Notes under the pieces: generated by a model | Database searches by the model: none | What the model was told of the DNA's origin: nothing | The model's input: the letters and a program-made list of their open reading frames with translations, nothing else | Shown: one piece after another, positions 16,344 through 26,960 of the stretch | Numbering within the stretch: the stretch's first letter is position 1 | Layout of the letters: each line of letters starts with the position of its first letter | Source of the DNA: DASQPA01 sp963756455 | GTDB lineage: Bacteria > Acidobacteriota > Thermoanaerobaculia > Multivoradales > UBA5704 | Direction: 5' to 3' | DNA length: 64,000 bases | NCBI GenBank assembly: GCA_963756455.1 | Contig: CAVWNC010000003.1 | Location: 2,914,001 to 2,978,000 of the forward strand | Made by a program: the position numbers and the translations under genes

Positions 16344-16920
16344 GGGCTCCTCTCGGAAGCCCGTCGGCCCCTTTCTCCAGATCCGCCAAGAAACGAAGGG
16401 AGGGACGGCGGGCTTCGCTGTCTGTGCGGGAACTTGCGTGGACGAAAAAACGTCCCGCTTTACCGCGACAGCGAATCTAGCCGAACACGCTGGAAACCGG
16501 GAAGACTGCGGGCGGCGACCACGGATTGCGGCGGGCGTCTACAGGTCGGAGACCTCGCTAGCTATCCAGGGAGTCACGCTCGGCTCGGCGATCACCCGCC
16601 GTTGCCCGAGCCATGGACCGGCAGGACGGGTTCCATCAGGCGGGCGGAGCGAGCGGCCAGGCGTCTCGCGACGGCAGGGCAGGTCCCGGATAGAACTAAG
16701 GGCGCGATGGAAGGACCCTGGAGGGGAGGGAATAGAGCTAATTGCGCGGTGACAGAAGCTTACCGGCACCCGATTAGATCCTGACAATGCCGGAAAGGAA
16801 CCAATCCGCACCCAACAGGATCTATCCGGAGCCTGGCAGGATCCAATCGCTCTTCAAATAGCTCCTGGCGCCGCTCGATAAGCTCTATCCGGTGCTCTCT
16901 TGGAGTCAGTCGCCGCGCTC

Positions 16921-17004
16921 TTAGCTCTATCCGTCGGCGGCTTAGCTCTATCCACTGGCGGCTTAGCTCTATCCGTTGGCGGCTTCGCTCTATCCGTCGG
17001 CGTT
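16921..17004. repeat. 21-bp direct repeat array (4 copies)
   Basis: Units start at 16921, 16942, 16963 and 16984 with core GCTCTATCC and an 18-19/21 match between copies. A looser copy of the core is at 16881-16889. The 21-bp period puts every copy on the same face of the helix, as expected for a protein-binding array such as transposase sites or operator iterons. Confidence 0.85.
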
Positions 17005-17083
17005 TTCCTCCGTCATCCTGGAGGGATCCCTACTCCGTCAATGTTGGAATGGTAGATAGCGATTGCCGAGACCTTGCGCTGTT

Positions 17084-17129
17084 CCTCTTCGGCCCCGAAG
17101 GGGCCCAGGCCCGTTCGGGGCCGAAGAGG
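17084..17129. terminator. Strong hairpin downstream of the NTF2-like gene
   Basis: The arms 17084-17099 and 17114-17129 are perfectly complementary over 16 bp (CCTCTTCGGCCCCGAA), with a 14-nt loop. It sits 48 nt past the stop of the minus-strand NTF2-like gene, a likely terminator without a U-tract. Confidence 0.55.
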
Positions 17130-17176
17130 AGGCCCGGCCGGCATTCTTCTAAGGTCTCCGGGATCTGCCTGAGCGT

Positions 17177-17779
17177 CTAGCGCAGGTACTCGGCCGGCAG
17201 CGCCTCCTTGGCTGTTTCCGGCTGCCAGACGACGTCGACGATCCACCAGCGCTTGCCGTCCGAGAACAGCTGGAAGCTGTTGATGCCGCGGACGAAGGGC
17301 TTGGCGTCGGCGGCGGCGTGGCGGCCCTCGTAGGTGCTCCAGACGTGGCGGATCTTGCCGAAGCTCTCGCTCCGCGCCGCCACCTGCTTGACGATGTAGC
17401 CCTCCTCCAGCATGTTCGGCTCGACGCCGTAGAGATAGGTCTGGGGCGTGAACTCCATCGGCATGACGCCGGCGTGCCCCTTGCCCTCGGCCGGAAGGAG
17501 ATGGGCCTCGTGGTAGAAGAGCGACAGGAAGCGGTTCCAGTCCCGCTTCTTTCCCGCCGGACCGGAGAGCGACTCATAGTAGGCGGTGAGGAGGGCTTCG
17601 GGTGTCGCGACGTCCGCCGGCGCCGCTTTCGCCATGCCGGTCATGTGGCCGCCGGCCGGGGTCGAGGGCATGTCGTGCATCGCGTGGTCCGCCGGCGCCT
17701 GCGCGCGGACGGGGGAGAGCGGGAGGGCGCAGAGGAGGAACGTGGCGGACGCGGCGACCCAGAGGGTGAGACGAGACAT
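17177..17779 (-). CDS. Exported NTF2/SnoaL-like protein with His/Met-rich segment
   Basis: A 200-residue exported protein. A signal peptide (about residues 1-26, ending PVRAQA) is followed by a short His/Met-rich stretch (DHAMHDMPSTPAGGHMTGM, about 30-48) and then one NTF2/SnoaL-type domain (about 58-195), with NRFLSLFYHEAHLL near its start and GKRWWIVDVVW near its end. His/Met clusters of this kind bind copper in periplasmic proteins, and the gene follows a multicopper oxidase on the same strand, so a copper-handling role is plausible but inferred. A GAGGAG site lies about 12 nt before the ATG. A hairpin and a 9-bp repeat lie between it and the oxidase gene. Confidence 0.8.
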   Translation of the reverse strand: MSRLTLWVAASATFLLCALPLSPVRAQAPADHAMHDMPSTPAGGHMTGMAKAAPADVATPEALLTAYYESLSGPAGKKRDWNRFLSLFYHEAHLLPAEGKGHAGVMPMEFTPQTYLYGVEPNMLEEGYIVKQVAARSESFGKIRHVWSTYEGRHAAADAKPFVRGINSFQLFSDGKRWWIVDVVWQPETAKEALPAEYLR

Positions 17780-17819
17780 AGGGGAGAGGCTCCTCAAGAA
17801 GAAGTGTAGGGAAGGCAGT

Positions 17820-17850
17820 CCGTCGAGGGCGCGAAGAGCGCCCTCGACGG
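17820..17850. terminator. Intercistronic hairpin between oxidase and NTF2-like genes
   Basis: The arms 17820-17832 and 17838-17850 form a perfect 13-bp stem with a 5-nt loop. It lies between two minus-strand genes and may attenuate or process the shared transcript. There is no U-tract. Confidence 0.45.
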
Positions 17851-17855
17851 GTTCC

Positions 17856-17885
17856 GCGGTCCGAGCGGTCCGAGCGGTCCGAGCG
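17856..17885. repeat. 9-bp tandem repeat (3.3 copies)
   Basis: The unit GCGGTCCGA begins at 17856, 17865 and 17874, with a partial copy at 17883, in the gap after the oxidase stop. Confidence 0.85.
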
Positions 17886-17898
17886 TGTTGCCGAAACT

Positions 17899-19593
17899 TC
17901 AAGGCAGGAGATTGAAGGGCCGCATCATGTCGTTGTCTTCGTGCTCCAGGATGTGGCAGTGCCAGACGTACGGGAACGTCTTGCCGTGCGGGATGGTCGC
18001 CCCGTTCGGCAGCTGGAAATTCTGGATGATCCGCGTCACCACCCCGATGCCGTTGTCGGGATCGCCCGGATACGCCTTGACGACGTCCTTCCATGCCGGA
18101 CGCTCGTTCGCGTCGGGAGCCTCGGGCGGCGCCAGGAAGCGGATCTCGCCGGTCGACTGGTAGAGGTTGAGGTCGAACTTCTGCCGGTTCAGGATCTGGA
18201 AGCGGACCAGGTGGACGTGGATCGGGTGGCCGTCGGTCGTCACGTTGTAGAGCTCCCAGACCTCGGTGTCTCCGGAGTGCGGGTCCTCGGTGACCGCCGA
18301 GCTCCAGTGCAGGCCGCCGAGCGACGTCGTGCCGAGCATACCCTCAATGGGGTCGCCGGTCGTGGGATCGTCGAACTCGGCGAGCAGCAGCTGTCGGGTG
18401 CGGGCGGCGCTCTCCGGGTGGAGGAGGGGCACCGAGCCGAGCGTCGAGGGCAGCGGGTGATCGGGAGTCGACAGCGGACGGTTGACGCGGAACTGCATGA
18501 TCTGCGGCAGGTCCGGTGCGCCGCCGCCCGGGAACGGCGCCGGGGCGTCGTTTTTCAACGTGAACGATTTGCCGGTCTTGCCGGTGAAATCGATCACGAT
18601 GTCGTAGCGTTCCGCCGGTCCCATCAGGATGTCGGTCTGGGCGACCGGGTGGGGGAGGAAGCCCTGGTCGGCGCCGATCTGGATGAATTGCAGGGCCTCG
18701 TGCGAGTCCCGGCTGTTGACGAGCGTCATATGCAGGAAGCGCGCGTTGCAGGCGTTCAGCATCCGGAAGCGGTACTTGCGCGGCTCGACCTCCAGGTAGG
18801 GGAAAACCTTGCCATTGACGAGCGCCGTGTCGCCGAAGAACTCCGGAATCCAGACCGGCGGGATCGGCGGGGCGACCGTCGGGTCCTGGATGGGATAGTC
18901 GAGCGAGCCGTCCGGGTTGAAGAAGCGGTCCTGGAAGAAGAGCGGCACCTCGTATTTCCCCTTGGGGATCTGGAGGGCGTCCTCCTGGGCGTCGCGGATG
19001 AAGTACATCCCGGCGAGGCCGGCGAAGACGTTCAGCCGCGTAATGCCCAGGGCGTGGTCGTGGTACCACAGCATCATGGCCGCCTGATCGTTCGGATAGT
19101 GATACACCCGGTTGGTGAAATCCGGCCCGGTCCGGGCGAAACCGTTGGTGAACCAGGCCTCGGGGAATCCGTCGCTGTCGGGCAGCACCTTGGCGCCGTG
19201 GAGGTGGACGACCGTGCGCACGTCGGGCACGTTCGCCTCGGCACCGTGGATGGTGTGATCGATGGGGAGGAAGTGGGTGTCCGGCAGGTCGTTCAACCAC
19301 TGCACCGAGATCGGCGACCCCGAACGTGTCTCGAAGGTCGGCCCGAGGTAGGTGCCGTTGTAGCCCCAGAGCTTCGTCGGAGGCAGGTCGCGGTGCAGCT
19401 TCTGGTGGATCTGCCGCATGTGGATGTCGACCGTCGCTGCCCCCGGCGTGATCACCGGTGGGAGTGGCAGCGGGTCGACGAACGGGGTGAGGGTCGGCGA
19501 CGACTGGGCGAAGGCGAATTTCTTCGGCAGGAAGAGAGATCCCGCTCCGGCCAGTGCCCCGAGCCTCAGCAGCTCACGACGGCTCAGCTTCAT
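17899..19593 (-). CDS. Tat-exported multicopper oxidase (CotA/bilirubin-oxidase-like)
   Basis: A 564-residue three-domain multicopper oxidase. The N-terminus is a twin-arginine signal (SRRELLRLGALAGAGS), so it is exported folded. The four copper-ligand motifs are present: HLHGAK (about residue 131), WYHDHALGITRLN (about 178), HPIHVHLVRF (about 460) and HCHILEHEDNDMM near the C-terminus, the last giving the T1 copper Cys, His and axial Met. The layout matches the CotA/bilirubin oxidase group. It should couple one-electron oxidation of a phenol or metal ion to reduction of O2 to water. The next gene downstream encodes a His/Met-rich exported protein. A TTGACA promoter lies upstream. Confidence 0.93.
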   Translation of the reverse strand: MKLSRRELLRLGALAGAGSLFLPKKFAFAQSSPTLTPFVDPLPLPPVITPGAATVDIHMRQIHQKLHRDLPPTKLWGYNGTYLGPTFETRSGSPISVQWLNDLPDTHFLPIDHTIHGAEANVPDVRTVVHLHGAKVLPDSDGFPEAWFTNGFARTGPDFTNRVYHYPNDQAAMMLWYHDHALGITRLNVFAGLAGMYFIRDAQEDALQIPKGKYEVPLFFQDRFFNPDGSLDYPIQDPTVAPPIPPVWIPEFFGDTALVNGKVFPYLEVEPRKYRFRMLNACNARFLHMTLVNSRDSHEALQFIQIGADQGFLPHPVAQTDILMGPAERYDIVIDFTGKTGKSFTLKNDAPAPFPGGGAPDLPQIMQFRVNRPLSTPDHPLPSTLGSVPLLHPESAARTRQLLLAEFDDPTTGDPIEGMLGTTSLGGLHWSSAVTEDPHSGDTEVWELYNVTTDGHPIHVHLVRFQILNRQKFDLNLYQSTGEIRFLAPPEAPDANERPAWKDVVKAYPGDPDNGIGVVTRIIQNFQLPNGATIPHGKTFPYVWHCHILEHEDNDMMRPFNLLP

Positions 19594-19687
19594 AAGAGCC
19601 CTCCTGTTACGTCAAAAGTGAGCCAAAGCCCACTAGGGATGGCTTGCAGACAGACCCTGGAGTAACCCACGAAGAGACTTGAGCACG

Positions 19688-19716
19688 ACGTTACACCCCG
19701 TTTGCTTAAATGTCAA
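19688..19716 (-). promoter_or_regulatory. Promoter of the multicopper oxidase gene with flanking palindrome
   Basis: The minus strand reads TTGACA (19716-19711), a 17-nt spacer and TAACGT (19693-19688). Directly upstream is a perfect 12-bp palindrome, TCTAAATTTAGA (19717-19728), placed where an activator or repressor could bind; no regulator is identified. Confidence 0.5.
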
Positions 19717-19841
19717 TCTAAATTTAGAGTGTTCAATCTGACAACGTTCCTTGTCGTTTTGCCCGGTCGCTGAAATGCTTTGGGCTCGGCATACACTTCC
19801 GAAGAGACGAATCCCCGACCCTGCCCGAGAGGACGACATCC

Positions 19842-22328
19842 ATGCTCACTCCCCGGTCCCGCCTCCGTCGCTGGCTTCTTCCTGCGCTCCTCGCAACCGC
19901 CCTCGCGGCGCCGCTCGCGGCGGCGGGAGACCCGACCTACGCCGCGCTCCGCGGTGCCCGGCCGGATGGCCGGAAGATCGCGGTGGCGAACATCGTTCTC
20001 GACCGCCCGCCCTTCCGCTTCCAGCTCGACAGCGGCACGGTCCATCTCCTGGCGCCGATCGACGGGCGCACGGTGGGCGCCGTCTTCTCCGGCCACGGCA
20101 GCTATCGGCTGACCCCGGCGACCCCCAGCGAACGGCGGCAGCTCGCCCTCTCCTCCGGCGCGGGCGATTCCTTCGAGGTGCTGACCGACAGCTTCGACAG
20201 CCTGGTCCTCCTCTTCCTGGACGACACCGACGCCGAGCTCGAGCTCAAAAGCCCCGTCACCTTGGGAGCGCCCGACCCGCAGGCCGGGAAGATCTTCGAG
20301 AGCTGGCTCAAAAGGGAGCGCAAGGACTTCCGGACCAACTTCCACCTCCGGGTGCTGCAGGATCTGGAGAACGCTCCCGTCGTCACCACGGGGTTGTTCC
20401 TCGCTTTCATCGACGGCCAAAAGGTACCGCCGGCCTTGGCGGCGATCGATCCCAACGGCGTCGACGCGCTCCGTCTCTCGGACCGGCTGGGTGGCGAGGA
20501 CAGCCTCTTCTATGTCGCCGATCCGAACAAGGGAGGCATCTGGTATCTCTGCGACCGGCCGGAAGAGGTGGCGAAGCATCGGCCGCATCCGGAAAAGCGC
20601 CTCACCGACGCTCTCGACTACCGGGTCGAGACGAGCGTCGAGAAGGGGGACGACGTCGCCGGGACGACGGTCGTCCACTTCAAAACCCTCGTCCAGGGAC
20701 TCAAGGTGGTGCCGCTCCACCTGCTCCCGCGCCTCCGCATCGGCGAGGCCGCCTATGCCGTCGATGCCGCAGATGCCGCCGGTACCGCCGGCAAATCGGC
20801 CGAGCCGGCCTGGCAGCCGGCGGCCTGGGTGCAGGAGGACCGCGACGAGGACGGCGACGCCGCGGTGATCTTCCCGCAGCCGCTCGCCCGCGGCAGCGAG
20901 GTCCGCCTCCGCCTCGTCTATCGGGGCGACAAGGTGCTCCGGGACGTCGGCGACAAGAACTTCGTCGTCGGAGCGCGCGAGAGCTGGTACCCCAATCTCG
21001 GTGTCTTCAGCGATCCGGCGAGCTTCGAGCTCGTCTACCGCGTGCCCGCCGGCAACGAGGTGATCTCGGTGGGCCGGAAGGTGGACGAGAAAACCGAGGG
21101 GAAGCGGCTGATTTCCACCTGGAGGACCGAGGGACCGGTGCAGGTCGCGGGCTTCAACTACGGCAAGTTCAAGAAGCTCGAAAAGCAGGACCCGACGAGC
21201 AAGCTCGACATCCTGGTCTTCACCAATCCCGGCACCCCGGACGTCGTGCGCGAGATCAACTCCGAGCTCGGCGGAGACGATGGCGGCGGCGCCGGGATCG
21301 GCCGGGTCAACACCGAGCACCTCGCCGAGAGTGCGATGGCCGACGGCTTGAACTCGGCCCGGCTCTTCACCACCTGGTTCGGACCGCTTAAGGAGACCGA
21401 GGTGGCGATCACCCAGCAATCCGATTGGTTTTTCGGGCAGTCGTGGCCGTCGCTGATCTTCCTTCCCTATCTCGCCTTCTTAGATGGTACGCAGCGCCAG
21501 CGCCTGGGGCTTACCGGCGCCAAGGATTTCGTCGATCAGGTGGGCTATCACGAGTTCTCGCACCAGTGGTGGGGCCACCTGGTGGGCGCCGCGAGCTACC
21601 GGGACGTCTGGCTGGAAGAGGGCTTCGCCGACTTCTCGGCCGCCCTCGCCGTGCAGCACACCCAGGGCTTCAAGGAATATGAAAGGTTCTGGAGCGAGGC
21701 GAGAAAGCGGATCGTCACCAAATATCCAGGTAACGCCATGGCGAGCTATCAGGCCGGTCCGATCACAGAGGGCTACCGGCTCGGCACGGCGCGGACGCCG
21801 TCGGCGCCGCAGGCGATGATCTATTCGAAGGGAGCCTACGTCCTCCACATGTTGCGGATGCTGATGCGGGAGGGCAACGGCCCCGACGCCGACCACGCTT
21901 TCATCGCCATGCTGCGGGACTACACCGCCACCTACGGCGGCCGGTTCGCCACCACCGCCGATTTCCAGAAGATGGTCGAAAAGCACATGGTGCCGGCGCT
22001 CAACGCCACGGGTGACGGCAAGATGAATTGGTTTTTCGACCAGTGGGTCTACGGCACTGAGATCCCCCGCCTCTCCGCCGACCTGAAGGTCGCGCCCGAG
22101 GGCGACGCCTGGCGCATCACCGGCAAGATCGTCCAAGAGGGAGTCGGGAAGGACTTCCGCGTCCTGGTCCCCCTCTACGTCGAATTCGACAAGGGGGAGA
22201 AGGCACGCGTCGGGATGCTCCCCCTGGTGGGGGAGATGACGAAGCCCGTCGACGTCAAGCTCCAACTCCCCAAGAAGCCGAAGAAGGCGATCATCAATGG
22301 GCTGGGGGAGGTGCTGGCTCGGGAGTGA
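19842..22328 (+). CDS. Secreted M1-family-like zinc peptidase
   Basis: An 828-residue exported protein. The signal peptide is about residues 1-28 (WLLPALLATALAAPLAAAG). The N-terminal two-thirds are beta-rich. The gluzincin site HEFSHQW is near residue 568, with the second zinc Glu in DVWLEEGFADF 19 residues later, as in the M1 aminopeptidase family. I see no clear GAMEN exopeptidase loop, so aminopeptidase activity is uncertain. A helical segment and a final beta domain (about 735-828) follow. A short Ala/Asp/Gly low-complexity insert (YAVDAADAAGTAG) lies near residue 305. It is divergent from the oxidase gene. Confidence 0.85.
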   Translation: MLTPRSRLRRWLLPALLATALAAPLAAAGDPTYAALRGARPDGRKIAVANIVLDRPPFRFQLDSGTVHLLAPIDGRTVGAVFSGHGSYRLTPATPSERRQLALSSGAGDSFEVLTDSFDSLVLLFLDDTDAELELKSPVTLGAPDPQAGKIFESWLKRERKDFRTNFHLRVLQDLENAPVVTTGLFLAFIDGQKVPPALAAIDPNGVDALRLSDRLGGEDSLFYVADPNKGGIWYLCDRPEEVAKHRPHPEKRLTDALDYRVETSVEKGDDVAGTTVVHFKTLVQGLKVVPLHLLPRLRIGEAAYAVDAADAAGTAGKSAEPAWQPAAWVQEDRDEDGDAAVIFPQPLARGSEVRLRLVYRGDKVLRDVGDKNFVVGARESWYPNLGVFSDPASFELVYRVPAGNEVISVGRKVDEKTEGKRLISTWRTEGPVQVAGFNYGKFKKLEKQDPTSKLDILVFTNPGTPDVVREINSELGGDDGGGAGIGRVNTEHLAESAMADGLNSARLFTTWFGPLKETEVAITQQSDWFFGQSWPSLIFLPYLAFLDGTQRQRLGLTGAKDFVDQVGYHEFSHQWWGHLVGAASYRDVWLEEGFADFSAALAVQHTQGFKEYERFWSEARKRIVTKYPGNAMASYQAGPITEGYRLGTARTPSAPQAMIYSKGAYVLHMLRMLMREGNGPDADHAFIAMLRDYTATYGGRFATTADFQKMVEKHMVPALNATGDGKMNWFFDQWVYGTEIPRLSADLKVAPEGDAWRITGKIVQEGVGKDFRVLVPLYVEFDKGEKARVGMLPLVGEMTKPVDVKLQLPKKPKKAIINGLGEVLARE

Positions 22329-22373
22329 GAGTGTTTCGGTCGATCCAGAGTATAGCGCCCCGAGTGAGTCTGG

Positions 22374-22379
22374 TAGAAT
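22374..22379 (+). promoter_or_regulatory. Extended -10 of the vapBC1 module (leaderless)
   Basis: TGGTAGAAT gives an extended -10 with hexamer TAGAAT at 22374-22379. The antitoxin ATG is at 22386, the expected transcription start, and no Shine-Dalgarno is present. Confidence 0.45.
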
Positions 22380-22385
22380 CACGGT

Positions 22386-22652
22386 ATGAAAACTGCCATA
22401 GAAATTACCATGGACGAATCGGGTCGCCTCGTCATCCCCAAGATGATCCGCGAGCGCGCTGGCTTGCGCCCTGGAATACCCTTGGCCCTCACCTGTGAGG
22501 AAGGGCGGATTGAGATCGAACCTGCTCCGCGAGCCGTGACGCTGGTCCGGAAGGGCTCCTTCCGCGTTGCCGTTCCGGTCGAGCCCGGAGAGCCGCTGAC
22601 CGCGGAAACGGTGGAGCGAGTGCGGGGTGAGCTGCGAGAGCGTCAGAGCTGA
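22386..22652 (+). CDS. AbrB/MazE-type antitoxin (VapB)
   Basis: An 88-residue DNA-binding antitoxin. The N-terminal swapped-hairpin AbrB fold is clear (EITMDESGRLVIPKMIRERA, with GLRPG after it). The C-terminal about 40 residues would wrap the toxin. The stop codon overlaps the ATG of the PIN toxin (TGATG). Such antitoxins block the toxin and repress their own operon. Confidence 0.88.
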   Translation: MKTAIEITMDESGRLVIPKMIRERAGLRPGIPLALTCEEGRIEIEPAPRAVTLVRKGSFRVAVPVEPGEPLTAETVERVRGELRERQS

Positions 22653-23092
22653 TGGGGGATGCCTCTCCCATCGCCCTGGACACCAGCGCGATCGTCGCCG
22701 GGCTGCTGGCCTGGCATCAGCACCACGAAGGCGCCTTACAGGCGCTAGAGGACGCCTTCGCCGGAGAGAGAGGGGCCGTTCTTCCTCTGCCGGCCCTCCT
22801 TGAAGCGTACTCGGTGATGACCCGTCTGCCCGCTCCTCACCGCCTGAGCCCCGGTGACGCTTTGGCTCTTCTGGAGGATTCGCCTCTCAGACATTCTTCT
22901 GTGATCGGCCTTCCAGGGGAAGAGGCGTGGACGTTCGTCCGCACTCTCGTCGCGAAGGGGGTGGCTGGAGGCAGAGCTTACGATGCTCTGATCGCGGACT
23001 GCGCCCAAAGAGGCGGTGCTCGCCGCATCCTGACCCTCAACCGCCGGCACTTCGAGGGCCTCGATCCCGATCTTGAAGTTGTCAGTCCTTGA
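22652..23092 (+). CDS. PIN-domain ribonuclease toxin (VapC)
   Basis: A 146-residue PIN domain. The acidic residues that bind Mg2+ are present: Asp in ALDTSAIV, Glu in LLEAYSV, Asp in AYDALIADCA and a late Asp in EGLDPDLE. It should cleave a specific RNA when released from the antitoxin encoded immediately upstream. The start overlaps the antitoxin stop by one base. Confidence 0.88.
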   Translation: MGDASPIALDTSAIVAGLLAWHQHHEGALQALEDAFAGERGAVLPLPALLEAYSVMTRLPAPHRLSPGDALALLEDSPLRHSSVIGLPGEEAWTFVRTLVAKGVAGGRAYDALIADCAQRGGARRILTLNRRHFEGLDPDLEVVSP

Positions 23093-23195
23093 GCATTTAA
23101 GGCTGAACGGCCGCTCCCGCCGCCAACAAACCGCAATTCGGGAGATCGTGCCACAATAGGCCCCAACCTCGCTACGCTTCAAGGACAAGGGGACC

Positions 23196-25364
<2,169 letters not shown>

Positions 25365-25509
25365 CGCGGGCGCGGGTTCTCTCCTGCCAGACACCTCACT
25401 CTAGGAAGGTACTCGAGCTATGCCGGGAGCGCCTGGACGTGCACTCTCGTGGTGAGAGCCGTACGAGCCGCGACGCCTTCCCGCGCAGGTCTCGGTGAAG
25501 GAGAGCGGA

Positions 25510-26382
25510 ATGTCGATGAGGAATTGGACGACCGTGTTGGCGCTGTCCTGCTGTCTGTCGGTTCTCACCGGGGGTGCCTTGAGCGCCAAGGCGGCTCCGG
25601 GTACCGCGGAGAAACCGAGAGTCATCTACCTGCCGGCCCGCGGCGTCGAGCGCGGTGGAGAGAAGGAGCTCCTCGCCAAGGCACCGGTCAACAATCTCGT
25701 ATATCACGGTGGAGCGCTCATCCCCGTGCCCAAGGTGGTCCTCATCTTCTGGGGGCCGACCTTCGCGAACGCCGCGTCTCCCGATCACGCCTATGCCGTG
25801 GCCCTGCAGGCCTACCGCAACGGATTCGGCAATACGCCCCAATGGGCCGATATTCAGCAATACGGTATCGCCGCCCCCCCGGTGGCCCTCGGAGTGGGCA
25901 CTCCCGACTGGTTCGACGTCCGGGTGCCGCCGGTCAATGTCACCGATGCCCTCGTCCAGGCCGAGGTCAACGCGTATCTGGCGTTCCATCCCGTCGACTT
26001 CACTGCGGTCTATCAAGTAGTCATCCCGCCGGGCTCCTTCTCCTCGGACGCTGGAGTGACCTCGTGCGGCGGACCGAACCTCGAATACTGCACCTACCAT
26101 AGCTGGATCGGCAACGACCCCACCGCGATCAAGTACTCGATCCAACCCTACCCGAGTTGCGGCGGCTGCCAGGTACCCGGCTGGACGCCGACGCAGAATC
26201 AGGAGCACCTCCTCGGCCACCAGATCCGCCAGGTCGTAACCGATCCGACCGGGCTCGGCTGGTGGGATGCCGGCGGTGAGGAGGCCGACGGCAAGTGCGC
26301 CTGGGCACCGCCGCCGTATCTCGTCGGCGGTTCGGGCTATCAGTTCGAGTGGTCGAATGCGGTCGCCGCTTGTGTCCGGTAG
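25510..26382 (+). CDS. Secreted protein with a degenerate HE-type metal-site motif
   Basis: A 290-residue exported protein. The signal peptide is about residues 3-28 (VLALSCCLSVLTGGALSAKA). The body opens with VYHGGALIPVPKVVLIFWG, a start I associate with exported proteins of the EXORDIUM/phosphate-induced type. Near residue 240 is LGHQIRQVVTDPTGLGWWD followed by GGEEADGKC. Relatives, as I recall them, have His-Glu here with the TDP/DxxGxE context of a zinc site; this copy has His-Gln, so catalysis may be lost. I chose ATG 25510 because AAGGAG lies 6 nt upstream of it, inside a longer frame opening at GTG 25495. It ends in a Cys-rich C-terminal part and is followed by a terminator. Confidence 0.75.
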   Translation: MSMRNWTTVLALSCCLSVLTGGALSAKAAPGTAEKPRVIYLPARGVERGGEKELLAKAPVNNLVYHGGALIPVPKVVLIFWGPTFANAASPDHAYAVALQAYRNGFGNTPQWADIQQYGIAAPPVALGVGTPDWFDVRVPPVNVTDALVQAEVNAYLAFHPVDFTAVYQVVIPPGSFSSDAGVTSCGGPNLEYCTYHSWIGNDPTAIKYSIQPYPSCGGCQVPGWTPTQNQEHLLGHQIRQVVTDPTGLGWWDAGGEEADGKCAWAPPPYLVGGSGYQFEWSNAVAACVR

Positions 26383-26428
26383 CGGTCGCGAATGGGGTAT
26401 CCCCATAAGCGTTCTGGCCTCGGCGAGA

Positions 26429-26463
26429 GGAGAGAGAGCGGCCTTCGAGGCCGCTCTCTCTCC
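26429..26463. terminator. Strong hairpin between convergent genes
   Basis: The arms 26429-26444 and 26448-26463 form a perfect 16-bp stem with a 3-nt loop. It lies 46 nt after the secreted-protein stop and serves as a likely bidirectional terminator before the minus-strand gene ending at 26566. Confidence 0.65.
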
Positions 26464-26565
26464 GTTGGCTCAGAAGCGGTAGACGAGGGAGGATTTTTCA
26501 GCAATGCCAGATTGAGACATTTCTCAGGGATGATGAACGTTCGCATTCCGTCACCGATCGGCAGG

Positions 26566-26960
26566 TCAAAGCCCCAGGCCGGACGCGCCGAAGAGTCGGG
26601 TCAGACGGTCTTCCTCGCGGCTGAAATCTTTTAGCACGTCTTCGAAGCCGGCGACGAGCACCTTCCGGGTGATCTCCCCGAACTCGATCAGCTCCTGCAT
26701 GGTGGCGCCCTTGGACAGGAGATAGGGCAGGCTCCAGATGCTGAAGTTGTAGAGGCTCAAGGGAACGGAGCCGCGCACGTCGCGGAAGACCCCCTTGGCG
26801 AGGTCCGCCGCCTGGCGCCAATCCATACCGCGGTGCAGCCAGCTGTAGCCCCTTCCCTTGATGGCGAATTCTTCCGCCCGACTCCTCGACAAATGCGAGC
26901 GAACGGGCCAGGTCGCCCTCAAAGTCCCGCGGCGGCGGATGCCCTCTCTCCGTCGCTCAT
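26566..26960 (-). pseudogene. Small gene downstream of the phosphoesterase, probably frameshifted
   Basis: The last about 105 codons of one frame (from about 26880 to 26566; an ATG is at 26826) look coding: EEFAIKGRGYSWLHRG, then an amphipathic helical region ending in TRLFGASGLGL. ATG 26960 overlaps the phosphoesterase stop as ATGA, the usual coupled start in this window, but that frame stops after 13 codons. The next frame continues plausibly (RDFEGDLARSLAFVEES) before the third takes over. Two +1 shifts would be needed to make one protein. The alternatives are an 86-residue protein from ATG 26826, or sequencing errors. Function is unknown. Confidence 0.45.

Larger units (their letters stand above)
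13312..17004 (-). mobile_element. Four-gene DDE/ExeA transposon with an end-repeat array
   Basis: Four minus-strand genes are chained by overlapping stops and starts: zinc ribbon, DDE transposase, ExeA-type ATPase and small protein. A 21-bp repeat array follows at the upstream side. The genes are intact, so the element may be active. Exact ends could not be fixed: I found no convincing long terminal inverted repeat, and the limits given are the gene cluster plus the array. Partial copies of the same REP-like palindrome lie on both sides (12915 and 17012). Confidence 0.6.
16344..17176. other. Gene-free region upstream of the transposon operon
   Basis: I see no convincing gene. It holds short copies of a GGATAGAGCTAA-like motif (16688-16705, 16729-16747), the opposed 21-bp array at 16921-17004, further GATCC/TATCCGG-like repeats (16778-16900), the REP-like fragment at 17012 and a strong hairpin at 17084. 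It probably contains the transposon end and the promoter of its operon. Confidence 0.6.

Noticed and set aside
12852..17004. CRISPR array or integron in the repeat-rich region
   Set aside because: The repeats are head-to-tail without unique spacers and no cas or integrase genes are present.
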